From JADGRF01 sp035274465 (GTDB lineage Bacteria; Myxococcota_A; Polyangia; Polyangiales; JAFGIB01), in NCBI GenBank assembly GCA_035274465.1, contig DATEOF010000477.1, forward strand, positions 5,399 to 69,398: 64,000 bases of DNA, in the 5' to 3' direction. The translations under genes were made by a program, and so were the position numbers. Shown piece by piece: positions 34,400 to 44,086 of the stretch (its first letter is position 1; every line of letters begins with the position of its first letter). The notes under the pieces were generated by a model. The model did not search any database. It saw only the letters and a program-made list of their open reading frames with translations, and was not told where the DNA came from.

Positions 34400-34954
34400 T
34401 CACAGCTTGCCTATCACCAACGAACCGTCGGGGTTCGCACGCACCACGCGCACGCGCGTCCCCGTCTCGTACACCGATTTGTCCTCGGACACCGCGTCGG
34501 CGGTGGCCGATCGGCTCTGCACGGTCACCGTCACCTTGCCAGGCTTGTCCGGCGCGATGCGCAGGTAGACGGTGGCCTCGGCCCCGACGGCGTTCTTCAT
34601 GTCGAGGTTGCCGCTGCCCTCCAGCTGCTTGGCCGCACGGAAGATGCGCGTGATCACCAGCGTGGTGAGCGTGCCGCCCATGGCTGCACCCATCAGGGCG
34701 AACGGTGCCGGCCAGCCGCTGCCGTCGCGGAGGGCCAGGCCGGTCAGGCCGAACATGGCGAAGAACGCGCTCAACCCCTGGAGCGAGAGCAGCTTGAACG
34801 CCGTATCGGCCGAGGTGTGCCCGGTGGGCGCACCGTGGTGCCCCCCGAAGTCGATGTCCGCATCGCCCGCGCCCATCGCCGACAACACCAGCTGCGCGAC
34901 GAAGAGTGCGCCCCCGAGTACGGCTGCGTACAGAAACAAGTCGTGCAACGTCAC
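34400..34954 (-). CDS. NfeD-like/YqiJ-type OB-fold membrane protein
   Basis: A 184 aa protein with three or four hydrophobic segments (LFLYAAVLGGALFVAQLV near the start, then about 60-75 and 85-105) and a soluble C-terminal domain with an OB-fold pattern (GAEATVYLRIAP, GTRVRVVRANPDG). This is the arrangement of short NfeD proteins that work with flotillins. The GTG at 34954 was chosen; a TTG at 34948 with an AGAGG leader is possible. It heads the operon with the flotillin gene. Confidence 0.75.
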   Translation of the reverse strand: MTLHDLFLYAAVLGGALFVAQLVLSAMGAGDADIDFGGHHGAPTGHTSADTAFKLLSLQGLSAFFAMFGLTGLALRDGSGWPAPFALMGAAMGGTLTTLVITRIFRAAKQLEGSGNLDMKNAVGAEATVYLRIAPDKPGKVTVTVQSRSATADAVSEDKSVYETGTRVRVVRANPDGSLVIGKL

Positions 34955-35187
34955 CCTCTTATTGGCCCTAGAGGAGCCTACACGAGAAGTGGTCTGACTG
35001 ATGCATGGATCGAGCGCAGCCGCCGCTTTCAACGCGTCTTGCGACAAGGTGCGAGTAACCCCGCGCGAGTGCGAAACATCGGCTGAACGTTCGAAGCAGT
35101 TGTGTCCGAGCAAGCGTCACTGCACACTCGCGTGTTAGCCTGAACGCGTAAGATCGCGTAGGCTGACGTCGTTCTACGGGGGTTCGT

Positions 35188-35550
35188 TTGCGTACACGGA
35201 TAGTCGCGGGGGGCCCGCAGCGAGTGGCGGTCACCGTCGATCGGCAGGTGCGCGTGCGCGTGGCCGGAGTGGCCTACGGCTTCGTGCGGTGCCGCGGGGA
35301 ACGGCGCTGGGTGTGGGGGCGGTTCGACCTGACGTTTCGCGTCTCGAAGCCCAGTGCCGGGAAGCTCACCGTGGTGGCTTGGGGGCTGGGCGGCAGGGCC
35401 AGCTACTCGGTGGAAGTGGGGCCACTGCACGATCTACGCGCGCCGCTCGCGCCGCGCTTGCTCCCGCTACCGCGGGTTCGCCCGAGGGTGCCACGCGTGG
35501 CGCCGCTGTCGGCGGCGACCATCGCGCGCATCGCGGCCGGGGGTTCATGA
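35188..35550 (+). CDS. small beta-rich hypothetical protein
   Basis: A 120 aa protein from a TTG start with a GGGGG sequence nearby. The first 80 residues are beta-rich (VAVTVDRQVRVRVAG, TFRVSKPSAGKLTVVAWG), suggesting a small sandwich or SH3-like fold; the tail is Pro/Arg-rich. No signal peptide or membrane segment is visible. It overlaps the DUF4407 gene by ATGA, so translation is coupled, and it opens a four-gene operon. The family is unknown. Confidence 0.55.
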   Translation: MRTRIVAGGPQRVAVTVDRQVRVRVAGVAYGFVRCRGERRWVWGRFDLTFRVSKPSAGKLTVVAWGLGGRASYSVEVGPLHDLRAPLAPRLLPLPRVRPRVPRVAPLSAATIARIAAGGS

Positions 35551-36824
35551 GCGAGGCGGCGACCGAGGTGCAAGCGGCCAAACCCGGGGCGTTCACGCGC
35601 TTCCTGTGGTTTTGCGCCGGCGCGGACTCCGCGCTGTTGGCGCGCTGCCCCGGCTCGGACTGGGTGAAGTTCCAGAGCATCGGCGGCATCGTGCTTGCGA
35701 CCTCGGTGCTGGCGTTCGTATCTGCATCGTACGCGCTGTACACCGTGTTCAGCCCCAAGGACGCGACCGCGCTGGAAGCCACGCTCGACCCGAGCACGGC
35801 GCTGTTCACGCTGGCCGGCGGGTTCTTGTGGTCGCTGGTGATCTTCAACATCGACCGCTTCATCGTCTCCAGCGCAGGCAAGGGAGACGGCACCGAGAAG
35901 ATCACGCTCACCGAGCTGTTTCAGTCGTTGCCGCGCCTGCTGATGGCGATCATCATCGGCGTGTGCATCTCGGCCCCGCTCGAGATCCGCATCTTGAAGC
36001 CCGAGATCGACGCGCAGCTCGAGCTCGAGCAGAACGCCTATCTGGCCAAGCTCAACGCCAACAGCGAGAAGCTGGTGCTGGCGCGCAAGACCGAGCTGGT
36101 CGACAAGCTCGACAAGGCCCAGGCGTTCCTCGACGACCGCAACAACTACTTCGAGAAGCGCAGGCTCGAGATCAACAACCAGCGCCGGCAGCTCGAGCTC
36201 GAGGCCGAGGGCAAGACCGCCAAGGGCGTGCCCGGGCGTGGACCTGCCTGGCAGGACAAGAAGGAGACGCTCGACAAGCTCGAGGCCGAGCTGGCGCGCG
36301 ACAAGAGCACCTTCGCCGACAAGGAGGCGCTGGTGAGCACGGACATCAAGGCCTGGAGGGCGGCGGCGGACGCGCTGGCGGCCGAGCTCGAGAAGGCCAA
36401 GGCCAGTAACCTCAAGCAATCGCGGCACCTGGATGGGCTGCTCAAGCGCATCCACATCTCGCACGAGATCGGCGGGCTCGTGCCATGGGCGATCTTGCTC
36501 TTGCTATTGGCCGTGGAGACCGGGCCGATCTTCTTCAAGATGATGCTGGTCAAGGGCAGCTACGACTACATGCTCGAGAACCAGAAGCGGCTGTCCGCGG
36601 CGCGGCTCGGCATCGAGATCGACGCGCACGTGTTCCTGAGCGAGACGCAGGAGGAGATCCGCGTCGACACCTACCATCAAGTCGGCGCCAGCCTCGCCGA
36701 GGAGCAGCGCAGGCTGCGCTCCGAGGCTGCCGTGTCCGAAGCCGTCCATGAGCGCTTCCGCGAGGTCGCCAAGGAAGAAGTGAAGGACGGCGAGGGCTAC
36801 AAGCAGTACGTGAGCCGGGGTTAG
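35547..36824 (+). CDS. DUF4407 membrane protein
   Basis: A 425 aa protein with the DUF4407 pattern: a Cys/Asp-rich start (FLWFCAGADSALL), TM segments at about 45-65 and 90-110, the conserved FNIDRFIVSS motif, a TM segment near 130-150, a long charged coiled coil (about 165-320), and a last TM segment (about 325-350) followed by a soluble tail. The topology suggests a large periplasmic or cytoplasmic coiled coil between membrane anchors. The biochemical role of the family is not established. The neighbours are two more membrane proteins, translationally linked. Confidence 0.88.
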   Translation: MSEAATEVQAAKPGAFTRFLWFCAGADSALLARCPGSDWVKFQSIGGIVLATSVLAFVSASYALYTVFSPKDATALEATLDPSTALFTLAGGFLWSLVIFNIDRFIVSSAGKGDGTEKITLTELFQSLPRLLMAIIIGVCISAPLEIRILKPEIDAQLELEQNAYLAKLNANSEKLVLARKTELVDKLDKAQAFLDDRNNYFEKRRLEINNQRRQLELEAEGKTAKGVPGRGPAWQDKKETLDKLEAELARDKSTFADKEALVSTDIKAWRAAADALAAELEKAKASNLKQSRHLDGLLKRIHISHEIGGLVPWAILLLLLAVETGPIFFKMMLVKGSYDYMLENQKRLSAARLGIEIDAHVFLSETQEEIRVDTYHQVGASLAEEQRRLRSEAAVSEAVHERFREVAKEEVKDGEGYKQYVSRG

Positions 36825-36825
36825 C

Positions 36826-37623
36826 GTGAACGTCGGCGAACTGCTCGGCTACGACCCCAGTCTCTTGCAGCGGTTGGCTGCGGCCGATCGGGCTGCGATC
36901 GAGTGGCTGGCCGCGGGCTGGTTGTTGTCGTGTGGGCTGCTGGCCTGTCCGATCGCCTACGCTGCCTGGCTGGTGACGCACAGCGCCTTGCTCGCTGCAG
37001 CCGTAGGCTGCGGTTGTCTGGGTTTGGTGATCGCCGTGCTGCGCCTGACGATCGCCGGAGGCGGTGCGGCGCCGCACCACGCCGCGGGCACGCATGATCC
37101 CTCGGCCGGGCCGGCGGTGCTGATCGGCGTGCTCGCCCTGCTCTTCGCCCAACCCGCGCAGCTGCCGCTGCTCCATGCCGAGCTCGAGGCCCCGCTCGCG
37201 CAGCACCGGAGCGCGCTGCTCGAACGCCACGCGGCGAGCGCGGCCGAAGCTGGCATGCCAGCCGGCGACAACTACGCGCAGGAGCTGGCGCGCTGCGAGT
37301 TCGTGTCGCTCCGGCTACAACACGCCTGGCAGCGTCCTGCGCGTGCATTGCGCTACACGCTGATCTACTGCCTGCTCGTGATCTTCCCGAGCCTCGCAGC
37401 GCGTACGGGAGCGCGGACCGCGCTGCGCCGCTACGAACGAGAGCGCGTGCGAGGCCAACGCCGGGTCATCCGTCGCAGCGCGGCCGCGGCGCAGGCGGAG
37501 CTCGAGAAGTTGCTCTCGGCCTACCCGAGCTACAGACCGGGCGGCGGCATTCCCTTGGACCCCTTCCAGGTCGCCGACCCCGATCCGCTTCGCACGGCGC
37601 CTGGCACGGGGGCGAAGCCATGA
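36826..37623 (+). CDS. membrane protein in DUF4407 operon
   Basis: A 265 aa protein with a GTG start one base after the DUF4407 stop. Hydrophobic segments occur at about 29-48, 53-72 and 97-112, then a helical region (about 115-175), another TM segment (about 180-200), and a basic tail. The arrangement (paired TMs, extended helices, terminal TM) copies the DUF4407 layout in shorter form, so it may be a partner or a diverged relative. It overlaps the next gene by ATGA. Confidence 0.6.
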   Translation: MNVGELLGYDPSLLQRLAAADRAAIEWLAAGWLLSCGLLACPIAYAAWLVTHSALLAAAVGCGCLGLVIAVLRLTIAGGGAAPHHAAGTHDPSAGPAVLIGVLALLFAQPAQLPLLHAELEAPLAQHRSALLERHAASAAEAGMPAGDNYAQELARCEFVSLRLQHAWQRPARALRYTLIYCLLVIFPSLAARTGARTALRRYERERVRGQRRVIRRSAAAAQAELEKLLSAYPSYRPGGGIPLDPFQVADPDPLRTAPGTGAKP

Positions 37624-38702
37624 ACCGCTGGTTCACCGCGCAGCTCGAAGGCAGCTACGTGGGAGAGTCGCACGAGAAAGCACCGCCGCACGGCGAGCGC
37701 CGCCATCAGCTGCGAGTCTACCGCGCGGCGCTGCGCGATCTGCGCTGGGTCGACCCACCTGCGGCGCCGGAGGAGCGCTCGAAAGAGACCGTATTGCGCC
37801 AGTCGAGGGTCGATCACGCGCACGTCGCAGGCGTACGCGGGCCGGGAACTTGGTACGAGGGCCCGGTGTTCGATCTGCTGATCCGCGGCGTGGAGCTGAC
37901 ACACCGCACGGAGCACGAGGGTCGGCCCTACGGGCGGATCGTGGGTGCCGCCGTGGGTTGGCTGGAGCTCCCGCCGGAGCCCGTGCAGCCGGAAGTGATC
38001 GTGAGCGAACAGACCGCGCCGGCCGCCCCAGCCCCGCCGCCGGAGCCGCTGGCGGCGACAGTGTATCGACGCGCGCCAGCGGCATCCGCTGTCAGCGGCG
38101 AACCCGCGTCTCCGCCCGAGACGACCGCGGCACCCGAGCCAGAGGAGGAAGCCGAGCTGCCCGAGGTTCCGGAGCCGGTCACGCCGCCCACGGCGAAGCA
38201 AACGATGTTGTTGCCGCTCACGGCGGCGGTGGTGGTCGTGGGCCTCGGCCTGATCATCGGTTGCGGACCTGCCGCGGCAGGCCTCTGGGCCTTGTTCATG
38301 CTGCCCACGCTGGTGGCGCGCCGCCTGTTCCTGGGCGTGCTGCGCGACGGAGGTTTCATCCGCGGCTTCGGCTACGCCTGCATCGCGCTGCAATTGTTCT
38401 GCGTGTCGCAACTCGTATCGAGCGCCTGGGCGACCGATTGCCCGAAGCTCGCATTGTGGCCGATGCTCGGAGTGATCGCGGTCTTGTTCCCGGCAGGCCT
38501 GTTGCCATCGATCATCCCGCTCAGCTGCAACGCCATCGGCCTGGCGCTGGTGCTCGCCGCATTCGGCCAGAGCCCGAGCGGTAGCTGCGCAGATTCGAAG
38601 ACAGAACACGGCCACACCAGAACAACTGCAACCCGTTCCGCCGACCCCGAGGAGTCGCCCTGGCGGAATATGATCCTCCGATCCTTCGAGTCAGCTTCGT
38701 AA
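37620..38702 (+). CDS. hypothetical protein with C-terminal membrane domain
   Basis: A 360 aa protein. Residues 1-120 are a soluble domain with a histidine- and acid-rich segment (HAHVAGVRGPG, YEGPVFDLLIRG), 125-195 are a Pro/Ala/Glu linker, and 198-325 hold four hydrophobic segments. The C-terminal tail is short and polar. The soluble-linker-membrane plan suggests a signalling or anchoring role inside the operon. I do not recognise either domain. ATGA overlap with the previous gene shows coupling. Confidence 0.58.
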   Translation: MNRWFTAQLEGSYVGESHEKAPPHGERRHQLRVYRAALRDLRWVDPPAAPEERSKETVLRQSRVDHAHVAGVRGPGTWYEGPVFDLLIRGVELTHRTEHEGRPYGRIVGAAVGWLELPPEPVQPEVIVSEQTAPAAPAPPPEPLAATVYRRAPAASAVSGEPASPPETTAAPEPEEEAELPEVPEPVTPPTAKQTMLLPLTAAVVVVGLGLIIGCGPAAAGLWALFMLPTLVARRLFLGVLRDGGFIRGFGYACIALQLFCVSQLVSSAWATDCPKLALWPMLGVIAVLFPAGLLPSIIPLSCNAIGLALVLAAFGQSPSGSCADSKTEHGHTRTTATRSADPEESPWRNMILRSFESAS

Positions 38703-38763
38703 TCCCCACAGGCCAGTGGGCATGGCCAGGAGGGTGTTCGTGCTCGAATCGGAGAGATGACCA

Positions 38764-39915
38764 GTGGCTAATTGCGGCATCGCCTCGTTGGCGCTCGGTC
38801 CCAGTCCAGTGATCGGTCTCGACAGCACGATCTCCGTCCTGGCGGTTCGGCCGCTGATTGCCACCCTGGAAAAACGAGGTGTTTCGCAAGCTTCGCTGCT
38901 CCGAGCGGCCGACCTGGCCGCTGCCAGGCTCCAGGACCGCACGGCCAGGATCACGCGCGCGGAGCTCTATCGACTCTTCGAAGCCACCCTGGCGCTCACG
39001 CGGGACCCAGCCTTTGGACTGCACTGGGCCGAACACCTGGCCGCGCGCGCGTTCAATCCACTGGGCGATCTCGCCTACCACGCCAAGGATCTGCGCGCCG
39101 CCATGCAGTCGGTGGAGCAGTTTCATACCTTGTTGTCCGATGACATCGACTTCCGCGTCGAGGAGCACGATCGACGGGTGGTCATACGTTTCGTCACTCA
39201 GGCTGGAGCCTCGCTCGAGGTACGCCGCTTGCTGGCCGAGTTCATCGTCGCATCGCTGTGCCGCCGCACACGTGCATTTCGGCCCGATGCACAATTCGAG
39301 CGCGTGAGCTTCGCCTATCCCGCTCCGAGCTATGTCGCCGAGTACGCGCGCATCTTCCAGCGGCAAGCTCAGTTCGATCAGGCATTCACCGGCATCGTCT
39401 TCGACCGCACGCTCATGGAGGCTCGCTCTCCGCACGAGGACGAGGAGCTCCACGCAGCCGTCAGCGCGTACAGCTCGCGAAAGCTGAGGAACCTCGCCGA
39501 GAGCACGTCGTTTGCGTCGCGCGTGCAGCAGGCGCTGCTACAACAAACGTCGCCACGCAAGGCGGAGATGCGCAAAGTCGCTCATGCATTCGGACTGAGC
39601 GAGCGATCACTGCGGCGCCGACTGCTGGAGGAAGGCACGACGTTTGCGGCCGTGGTCGAGCAGTCGCTCGCGAGCGCTGCACAGAGCTGTCTGATCGTTC
39701 AGGGTCTCACGATACAGCAGACTGCGTTCGAGCTCGGCTTCTCGGACAAGGCGGCATTTCATCGCGCGTTCAAGCGCTGGACCACCATGACACCGAGCGC
39801 GTTTCTGCGCCGCGAACGCGCCAGCCGGCCGCCTGCGATCCCGCTGCACCCTGACGAAACAGACGACTCTGTCAGTCCGGTCCTAGCTGCGTCGCACAGC
39901 CGAACAACACGTTGA
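38764..39915 (+). CDS. AraC-family transcriptional regulator
   Basis: A 383 aa regulator of the OruR/ArgR-like AraC subgroup: an N-terminal arabinose-binding-like domain (about 30-215) and a C-terminal double helix-turn-helix (about 265-350) with VAHAFGLSERSLRRRL and IQQTAFELGFSDKAAFHRAFKRW. A GGAGAG site precedes the GTG start. Its targets are unknown; the convergent neighbour is a VWA lipoprotein whose 3' end it overlaps by 44 bp, and the sugar cluster lies beyond. Confidence 0.88.
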   Translation: MANCGIASLALGPSPVIGLDSTISVLAVRPLIATLEKRGVSQASLLRAADLAAARLQDRTARITRAELYRLFEATLALTRDPAFGLHWAEHLAARAFNPLGDLAYHAKDLRAAMQSVEQFHTLLSDDIDFRVEEHDRRVVIRFVTQAGASLEVRRLLAEFIVASLCRRTRAFRPDAQFERVSFAYPAPSYVAEYARIFQRQAQFDQAFTGIVFDRTLMEARSPHEDEELHAAVSAYSSRKLRNLAESTSFASRVQQALLQQTSPRKAEMRKVAHAFGLSERSLRRRLLEEGTTFAAVVEQSLASAAQSCLIVQGLTIQQTAFELGFSDKAAFHRAFKRWTTMTPSAFLRRERASRPPAIPLHPDETDDSVSPVLAASHSRTTR

Positions 39916-41065
39916 CTTCGGTCCTGGACGCCGCCTGTAGGCGCGCACACGTGGTCGGGCACGCGACGACGCGCTTCGGAGCACCCTCGTCGTCGTAGTG
40001 CCAACCTTCGCGCATGCCGCAGCTCGCGATACTTTGAGCCTTGAGCAAGGCCTCGGCGCTTCCATCCACGGAGATCTGCACATTGGTCTTCGTCGGCTCG
40101 AACGTCTCGCCCGCGGGCGGCGCAGGGATCGCCCAGTCACAAGCCACCTCGACCACGTCTGCGACCTTCTTCGCGATCTCGTTGAACACCGGGGCGAAGT
40201 CCTTCTTACACAGATCACCCCCAACGCCCATGGTCCGCATGACCAGGTCGGCGTGTACGAGGCCCGGGCTCCCGAGGAAGCCGCAAGCCTCGAAGGGATA
40301 GATGCCGCAGTAACGCCAATTCGACCACATGGCAGAGCTCGGCTCGAGCCCCTCGACGTCAGTCACGAACTTGTCCGCGCCGGTCGACGCGTCGGTATCC
40401 GAGATCGACACGAAGAACTTCAACGACTTCTCTCGCAAGTGCTGCTTGTAGTCTGGATAGCGCAGGATATAGCCATCCAGGATGTTCCACTGCCCGACGA
40501 GCTCGTTGACATGGACATAGCTCGGCGGGTTCGAGTCCGCGGGACATTTCCCGGAGCCGAGCGGTGCAGGGATACAAATACCATCAGCAAACAGCCCGTC
40601 GCCCATCCCCGTAAACTCGGACGCGAGCACGATGACGTGTACGTCGATGCCGCTGTCCTCAATCTGCTTCGAGAACGCGTTCATGTTCTCCTTCACGAAG
40701 CCGATCTCGTCGTTCACGCTGCCTGACGTATCGATCGAGAAGATGATGTCGACCGGCTGGAGCGTGATCTCGGCCATCTGCCGGACCGCGCCGCATTTGC
40801 CTCCGCTGTCGCCGGCTGCAGCAGCATCGGGCGCCGGTGACGCTGCTCCAGCGATCGGCGCCAACCCCTGGACATTCATGCCGTCGGGGATCACGAGCGG
40901 GCCCGAGCTTCCCGCGCCTCCCGCCTCGGCCGCAACAGCGGCAGAACCTGCGATCCCGGTGCACGGAACGGAAGGGCGTCCTTCCTCGCGTGGCGACGCC
41001 GAGCAGCAGACGAGGAAGAGCGAAGCGACCACGGACGAGGTCCGGCTCTCGCGCGACATAGTCAT
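39872..41065 (-). CDS. VWA-domain lipoprotein
   Basis: A 397 aa protein. The signal peptide ends with L-V-C-C, so lipidation is likely. An Ala/Gly/Pro linker covers about 30-95, then a von Willebrand A domain with an intact MIDAS start (IDTSGSVND) and SISDTDAST. Many conserved cysteines follow (CGIYPFEACG, CNLYK-like positions) up to the C-terminal ACPTTC segment. It should be a metal-dependent surface adhesion or binding protein. An AAGAAGGG site precedes the ATG. Confidence 0.85.
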   Translation of the reverse strand: MTMSRESRTSSVVASLFLVCCSASPREEGRPSVPCTGIAGSAAVAAEAGGAGSSGPLVIPDGMNVQGLAPIAGAASPAPDAAAAGDSGGKCGAVRQMAEITLQPVDIIFSIDTSGSVNDEIGFVKENMNAFSKQIEDSGIDVHVIVLASEFTGMGDGLFADGICIPAPLGSGKCPADSNPPSYVHVNELVGQWNILDGYILRYPDYKQHLREKSLKFFVSISDTDASTGADKFVTDVEGLEPSSAMWSNWRYCGIYPFEACGFLGSPGLVHADLVMRTMGVGGDLCKKDFAPVFNEIAKKVADVVEVACDWAIPAPPAGETFEPTKTNVQISVDGSAEALLKAQSIASCGMREGWHYDDEGAPKRVVACPTTCARLQAASRTEVNVLFGCATQLGPD

Positions 41066-41203
41066 CCCTTCTTGAACGCGGCTCGCAGCTATCGGCGGCT
41101 ACATGCAGCGTGGTTCACTCGGTGTAGCCGCCGCCGAGCCGCCTACACAATGACAGCCGCGGCCAATGGGTTGCAGCGGTTACCCCCCTCACGAGGTCGC
41201 CTT

Positions 41204-42631
41204 CTAGGTCAAATCGGGCGCGCGCCGCTCCGCCACGCGCGTGACGAGGAGCCAGCCCAGGATCAGCAGCAGCAAGACCGACGCGAGTCCAATACGCTGA
41301 CTGTGAAAGAGGCGCGTGAACAGGGCGACCATGCCGTGGCCGAGAAACGCCGTGGCGGTTCCGGAGAGCGCGTAGAGGCCGAAGAACTGAGTCATCATCG
41401 ACAGCGGCGCAATGCGCGCCATCATCGATCGACCGCTGACGATCGTTGCAGTGATGGTCACCGCGAGCACGCTGTACATGCCCACGTAGATGAGCTCCGG
41501 CAGCGTGCGAAAGTACGGGAACGACCACAGCGGACCCGCCTGGGCAGCATCGTACGGCACGAACAGGACTTCGGTGGGAGTGACCGATATCGCGGCGAGG
41601 AGCGCGACGCACGTACCAATGAGCGACGCGATGATCGCGCCGCGTGAGCCGAGCCGCCCGTCGAGCCAGCCGCCGACGAAGCCTCCGACGACGCAAAACA
41701 CAGCGAGGATCAGCGCAAAGACTACGATCGTGGCCAGGTTCCAGCCGAACACGCCCGCGGCGTAGATGCCGCAATACGCTTGCACCGCGAGCATGCCGTC
41801 GTTGTAGAGCATGCGAGCGACCAGGAACAAACTCACGTTCGAGATCTGGCGCGCCCGCTTGATCGTCAGCACCAACTGTCCAAAGCCTTCTCGGACCGCG
41901 CGCCGCAGCGAGACACCGGTGGGCGGGAGATCCGGCGTCCAGAGCAGGAGTGGCAGGACGAAGACCGCCATCCAGATCCCCGCGATCGGGCCCACGACGC
42001 GCGCGTGTTCGAAGCGCGCAGGATCCAGACCAAACAGCGGGCGCTCGGGCAGAAACCCGAAGTGAAAGTCGGGCGACGCCGGCATCACGATGCCGAACAG
42101 GACGATGACCAGGACGGTCACGCTGCCGGTCGCACCCAAACCCAACCCTAGCCCGGACACTCGACCGATTTCCGACTCCGAGGCGATCGAGGGCAACATC
42201 GCGTTGTGCGCGACGCCGCCGGACTCGAAGCCGATCATCAACATCACGACGATCACGGCGATCGCCCAGATCGGCAGGCCGCTGGTCGCCCCGGGCATTG
42301 CGTACCAGAGCAGGCAACAGGCGGGAGCCATCAACAAAACCGAGGCGACGATCCACGGCTTGCGTCGACCCATGCGATCGACGATCGCCCCGAGGATCGG
42401 CGCGATCACCGCAACGCCTGCGCCAGACACCGTGTTGGACAAACTCCAAATTTCCTGGCCGCGCACCGGATCGCCCACGACCGTGGCCGCGAAGTAGGGC
42501 GCGAAGACGAACATGAAGATCAGACTGACGTAGGGATTGCGAGCGAACTCCACCAGCGCCCAGGCGAGCTGTCCGTTGACCTTCGCAGACGTTGATACCG
42601 CGGGCCGAAGCGCTGGTGTGATCGCGCGCAT
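41204..42631 (-). CDS. MFS transporter, UMF1/Atg22-like
   Basis: A 475 aa protein with about twelve hydrophobic segments. The start (ARNPYVSLIFMFVFAPYFA) and DRMGRRKPWI loop match the UMF1-type branch of the major facilitator superfamily. Its ATG overlaps the stop of the aldehyde dehydrogenase gene by one base, so it is the last gene of the minus-strand arm of the catabolic cluster. A role in moving a pathway substrate or product is inferred from position; the substrate is unknown. Confidence 0.82.
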   Translation of the reverse strand: MRAITPALRPAVSTSAKVNGQLAWALVEFARNPYVSLIFMFVFAPYFAATVVGDPVRGQEIWSLSNTVSGAGVAVIAPILGAIVDRMGRRKPWIVASVLLMAPACCLLWYAMPGATSGLPIWAIAVIVVMLMIGFESGGVAHNAMLPSIASESEIGRVSGLGLGLGATGSVTVLVIVLFGIVMPASPDFHFGFLPERPLFGLDPARFEHARVVGPIAGIWMAVFVLPLLLWTPDLPPTGVSLRRAVREGFGQLVLTIKRARQISNVSLFLVARMLYNDGMLAVQAYCGIYAAGVFGWNLATIVVFALILAVFCVVGGFVGGWLDGRLGSRGAIIASLIGTCVALLAAISVTPTEVLFVPYDAAQAGPLWSFPYFRTLPELIYVGMYSVLAVTITATIVSGRSMMARIAPLSMMTQFFGLYALSGTATAFLGHGMVALFTRLFHSQRIGLASVLLLLILGWLLVTRVAERRAPDLT

Positions 42632-44076
42632 CAGTCGCCAGTCATGATCGACACGGATTTAGTCACCAGGTACGCCTCCAGCGCCTCGGGTCCACCCTCG
42701 GTGCCATAGCCGGAATCCTTGACACCGCCGAACGGCATCTCGGCCGATGGCGTCGCAGGCTGGTTGACGTACAGCATTCCCAGCTCGAGTCGTTGCGCGA
42801 GTTGGTGAGCGTTGCGCAGCGAGCGGGTGAAGGCGTAGCCGGCGAGCCCATACGGCAGTCGATTCGACTCCGCGATCGCTTCATCCAGCGTGTCGAACGC
42901 TCGCACCGCCGCGATCGGGCCGAAGGGCTCTTGGTTGTACACGTCGGACTCGAGCGGGACGTCATTCAACACCGTAGGCGCGAAGAAGTAGCCCGCGTCG
43001 CCGACGCGTTCGCCGCCCGTCATCACCTTCGCACCGCGCTGTCGGGCATCGCCGACGAGCTTCGTCATCGCGGTCACGCGGCGCGCGTTGGCCAGGGGAC
43101 CGAGCGTCGTGCCCTCCGCCAGCCCGTCACCGAGCTTGAGCTTCTCCGCATGCTCGACCAGCGCGGTCACGAATGCCTGGTGCACGCTGCGGTGAACGAG
43201 GAAGCGCGTGGGTGAGATGCAGACCTGTCCGGCGTTGCGGAACTTCGCGCCACCTGCGGCTTTGGCCGCGAGCGCGATGTCGGCGTCGTCCGCGACGATC
43301 ACGGGGGCGTGGCCGCCGAGCTCCATCGTCACGCGCTTCATGTGTCGGCCCGCGAGCGCGGCCAGCTCTTTACCCACGACGGTTGAGCCGGTGAACGTGA
43401 CCTTGCGGATCACGGGGTGCGGGATCAGGTAGCTGGAGATCTCGGCCGGGTTACCGAACACGAGTCCGACCGTACCCTTGGGCACGCCGGCGTCGACGAA
43501 GGTGTTCAAGAGCGCGGCCGGTGAAGCGGGGGTCTCCTCGGGTGCCTTGACCAGGAACGAACAGCCGCTGGCCAGTGCCGCGCCGAGCTTGCGCACGATC
43601 TGATTGATCGGGAAATTCCAGGGCGTGAACGCCGCGACCGGCCCCACCGGCTCCTTCAGCACGAGCTGCTGCGTCGCGCGGTTGCGCGCCGGCACGATCC
43701 GCCCGTAGACACGCCTGCCCTCGTCGGCGAACCAATCGATGATGTCCGCTCCGGCCAGCACCTCGACGCGCGCTTCTGCGAAGGGCTTGCCTTGTTCCAT
43801 CGTCAAGAGGCGCGCGATCGTGTCTGCGCGCTCGCGCAGCAACGCCGCTGCACGGCGCATGGTTCCGGCGCGTTCGTGCGCCGAGATCCAGCGCCAGGTC
43901 TCGAAGCCCCGCTGGGTCGCGGCGAGCGCACGGTCCAGGTCCGCGACCGATGCGTGGGCGACGCGGCCGATGCGCGCGCCGCTGGCCGGGTTCAAAACAT
44001 CGAGGGTCTTGCCGCCGCTGGCGTCGATCCAGGCGTTGTCGATGAGCAGTTGGGTGTCGGGATAAGACGGGTTCAT
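42631..44076 (-). CDS. NAD(P)-dependent aldehyde dehydrogenase
   Basis: A 481 aa enzyme oxidising an aldehyde to its acid. The catalytic Cys286 is in NAGQVCISP and the activating Glu252 is in MELGGHAP; the substrate-anchor segment FTPWNFP and cofactor loop FTGSTVVG are intact. It is closest in pattern to succinate-semialdehyde and glycolaldehyde/lactaldehyde dehydrogenases. Next to an HpcH/HpaI aldolase it would oxidise the aldehyde released by that aldolase. It is 10 bp downstream of the aldo-keto reductase gene in the same operon. Confidence 0.9.
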   Translation of the reverse strand: MNPSYPDTQLLIDNAWIDASGGKTLDVLNPASGARIGRVAHASVADLDRALAATQRGFETWRWISAHERAGTMRRAAALLRERADTIARLLTMEQGKPFAEARVEVLAGADIIDWFADEGRRVYGRIVPARNRATQQLVLKEPVGPVAAFTPWNFPINQIVRKLGAALASGCSFLVKAPEETPASPAALLNTFVDAGVPKGTVGLVFGNPAEISSYLIPHPVIRKVTFTGSTVVGKELAALAGRHMKRVTMELGGHAPVIVADDADIALAAKAAGGAKFRNAGQVCISPTRFLVHRSVHQAFVTALVEHAEKLKLGDGLAEGTTLGPLANARRVTAMTKLVGDARQRGAKVMTGGERVGDAGYFFAPTVLNDVPLESDVYNQEPFGPIAAVRAFDTLDEAIAESNRLPYGLAGYAFTRSLRNAHQLAQRLELGMLYVNQPATPSAEMPFGGVKDSGYGTEGGPEALEAYLVTKSVSIMTGD

Positions 44077-44086
44077 GTCGGCTGTT

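Noticed and set aside
41107..41203. GTGTAG/CTACAC hairpin downstream of the MFS gene
   Set aside because: The stem is only 6 bp with a 15-base loop and there is no T-tract; too weak to list as a terminator.
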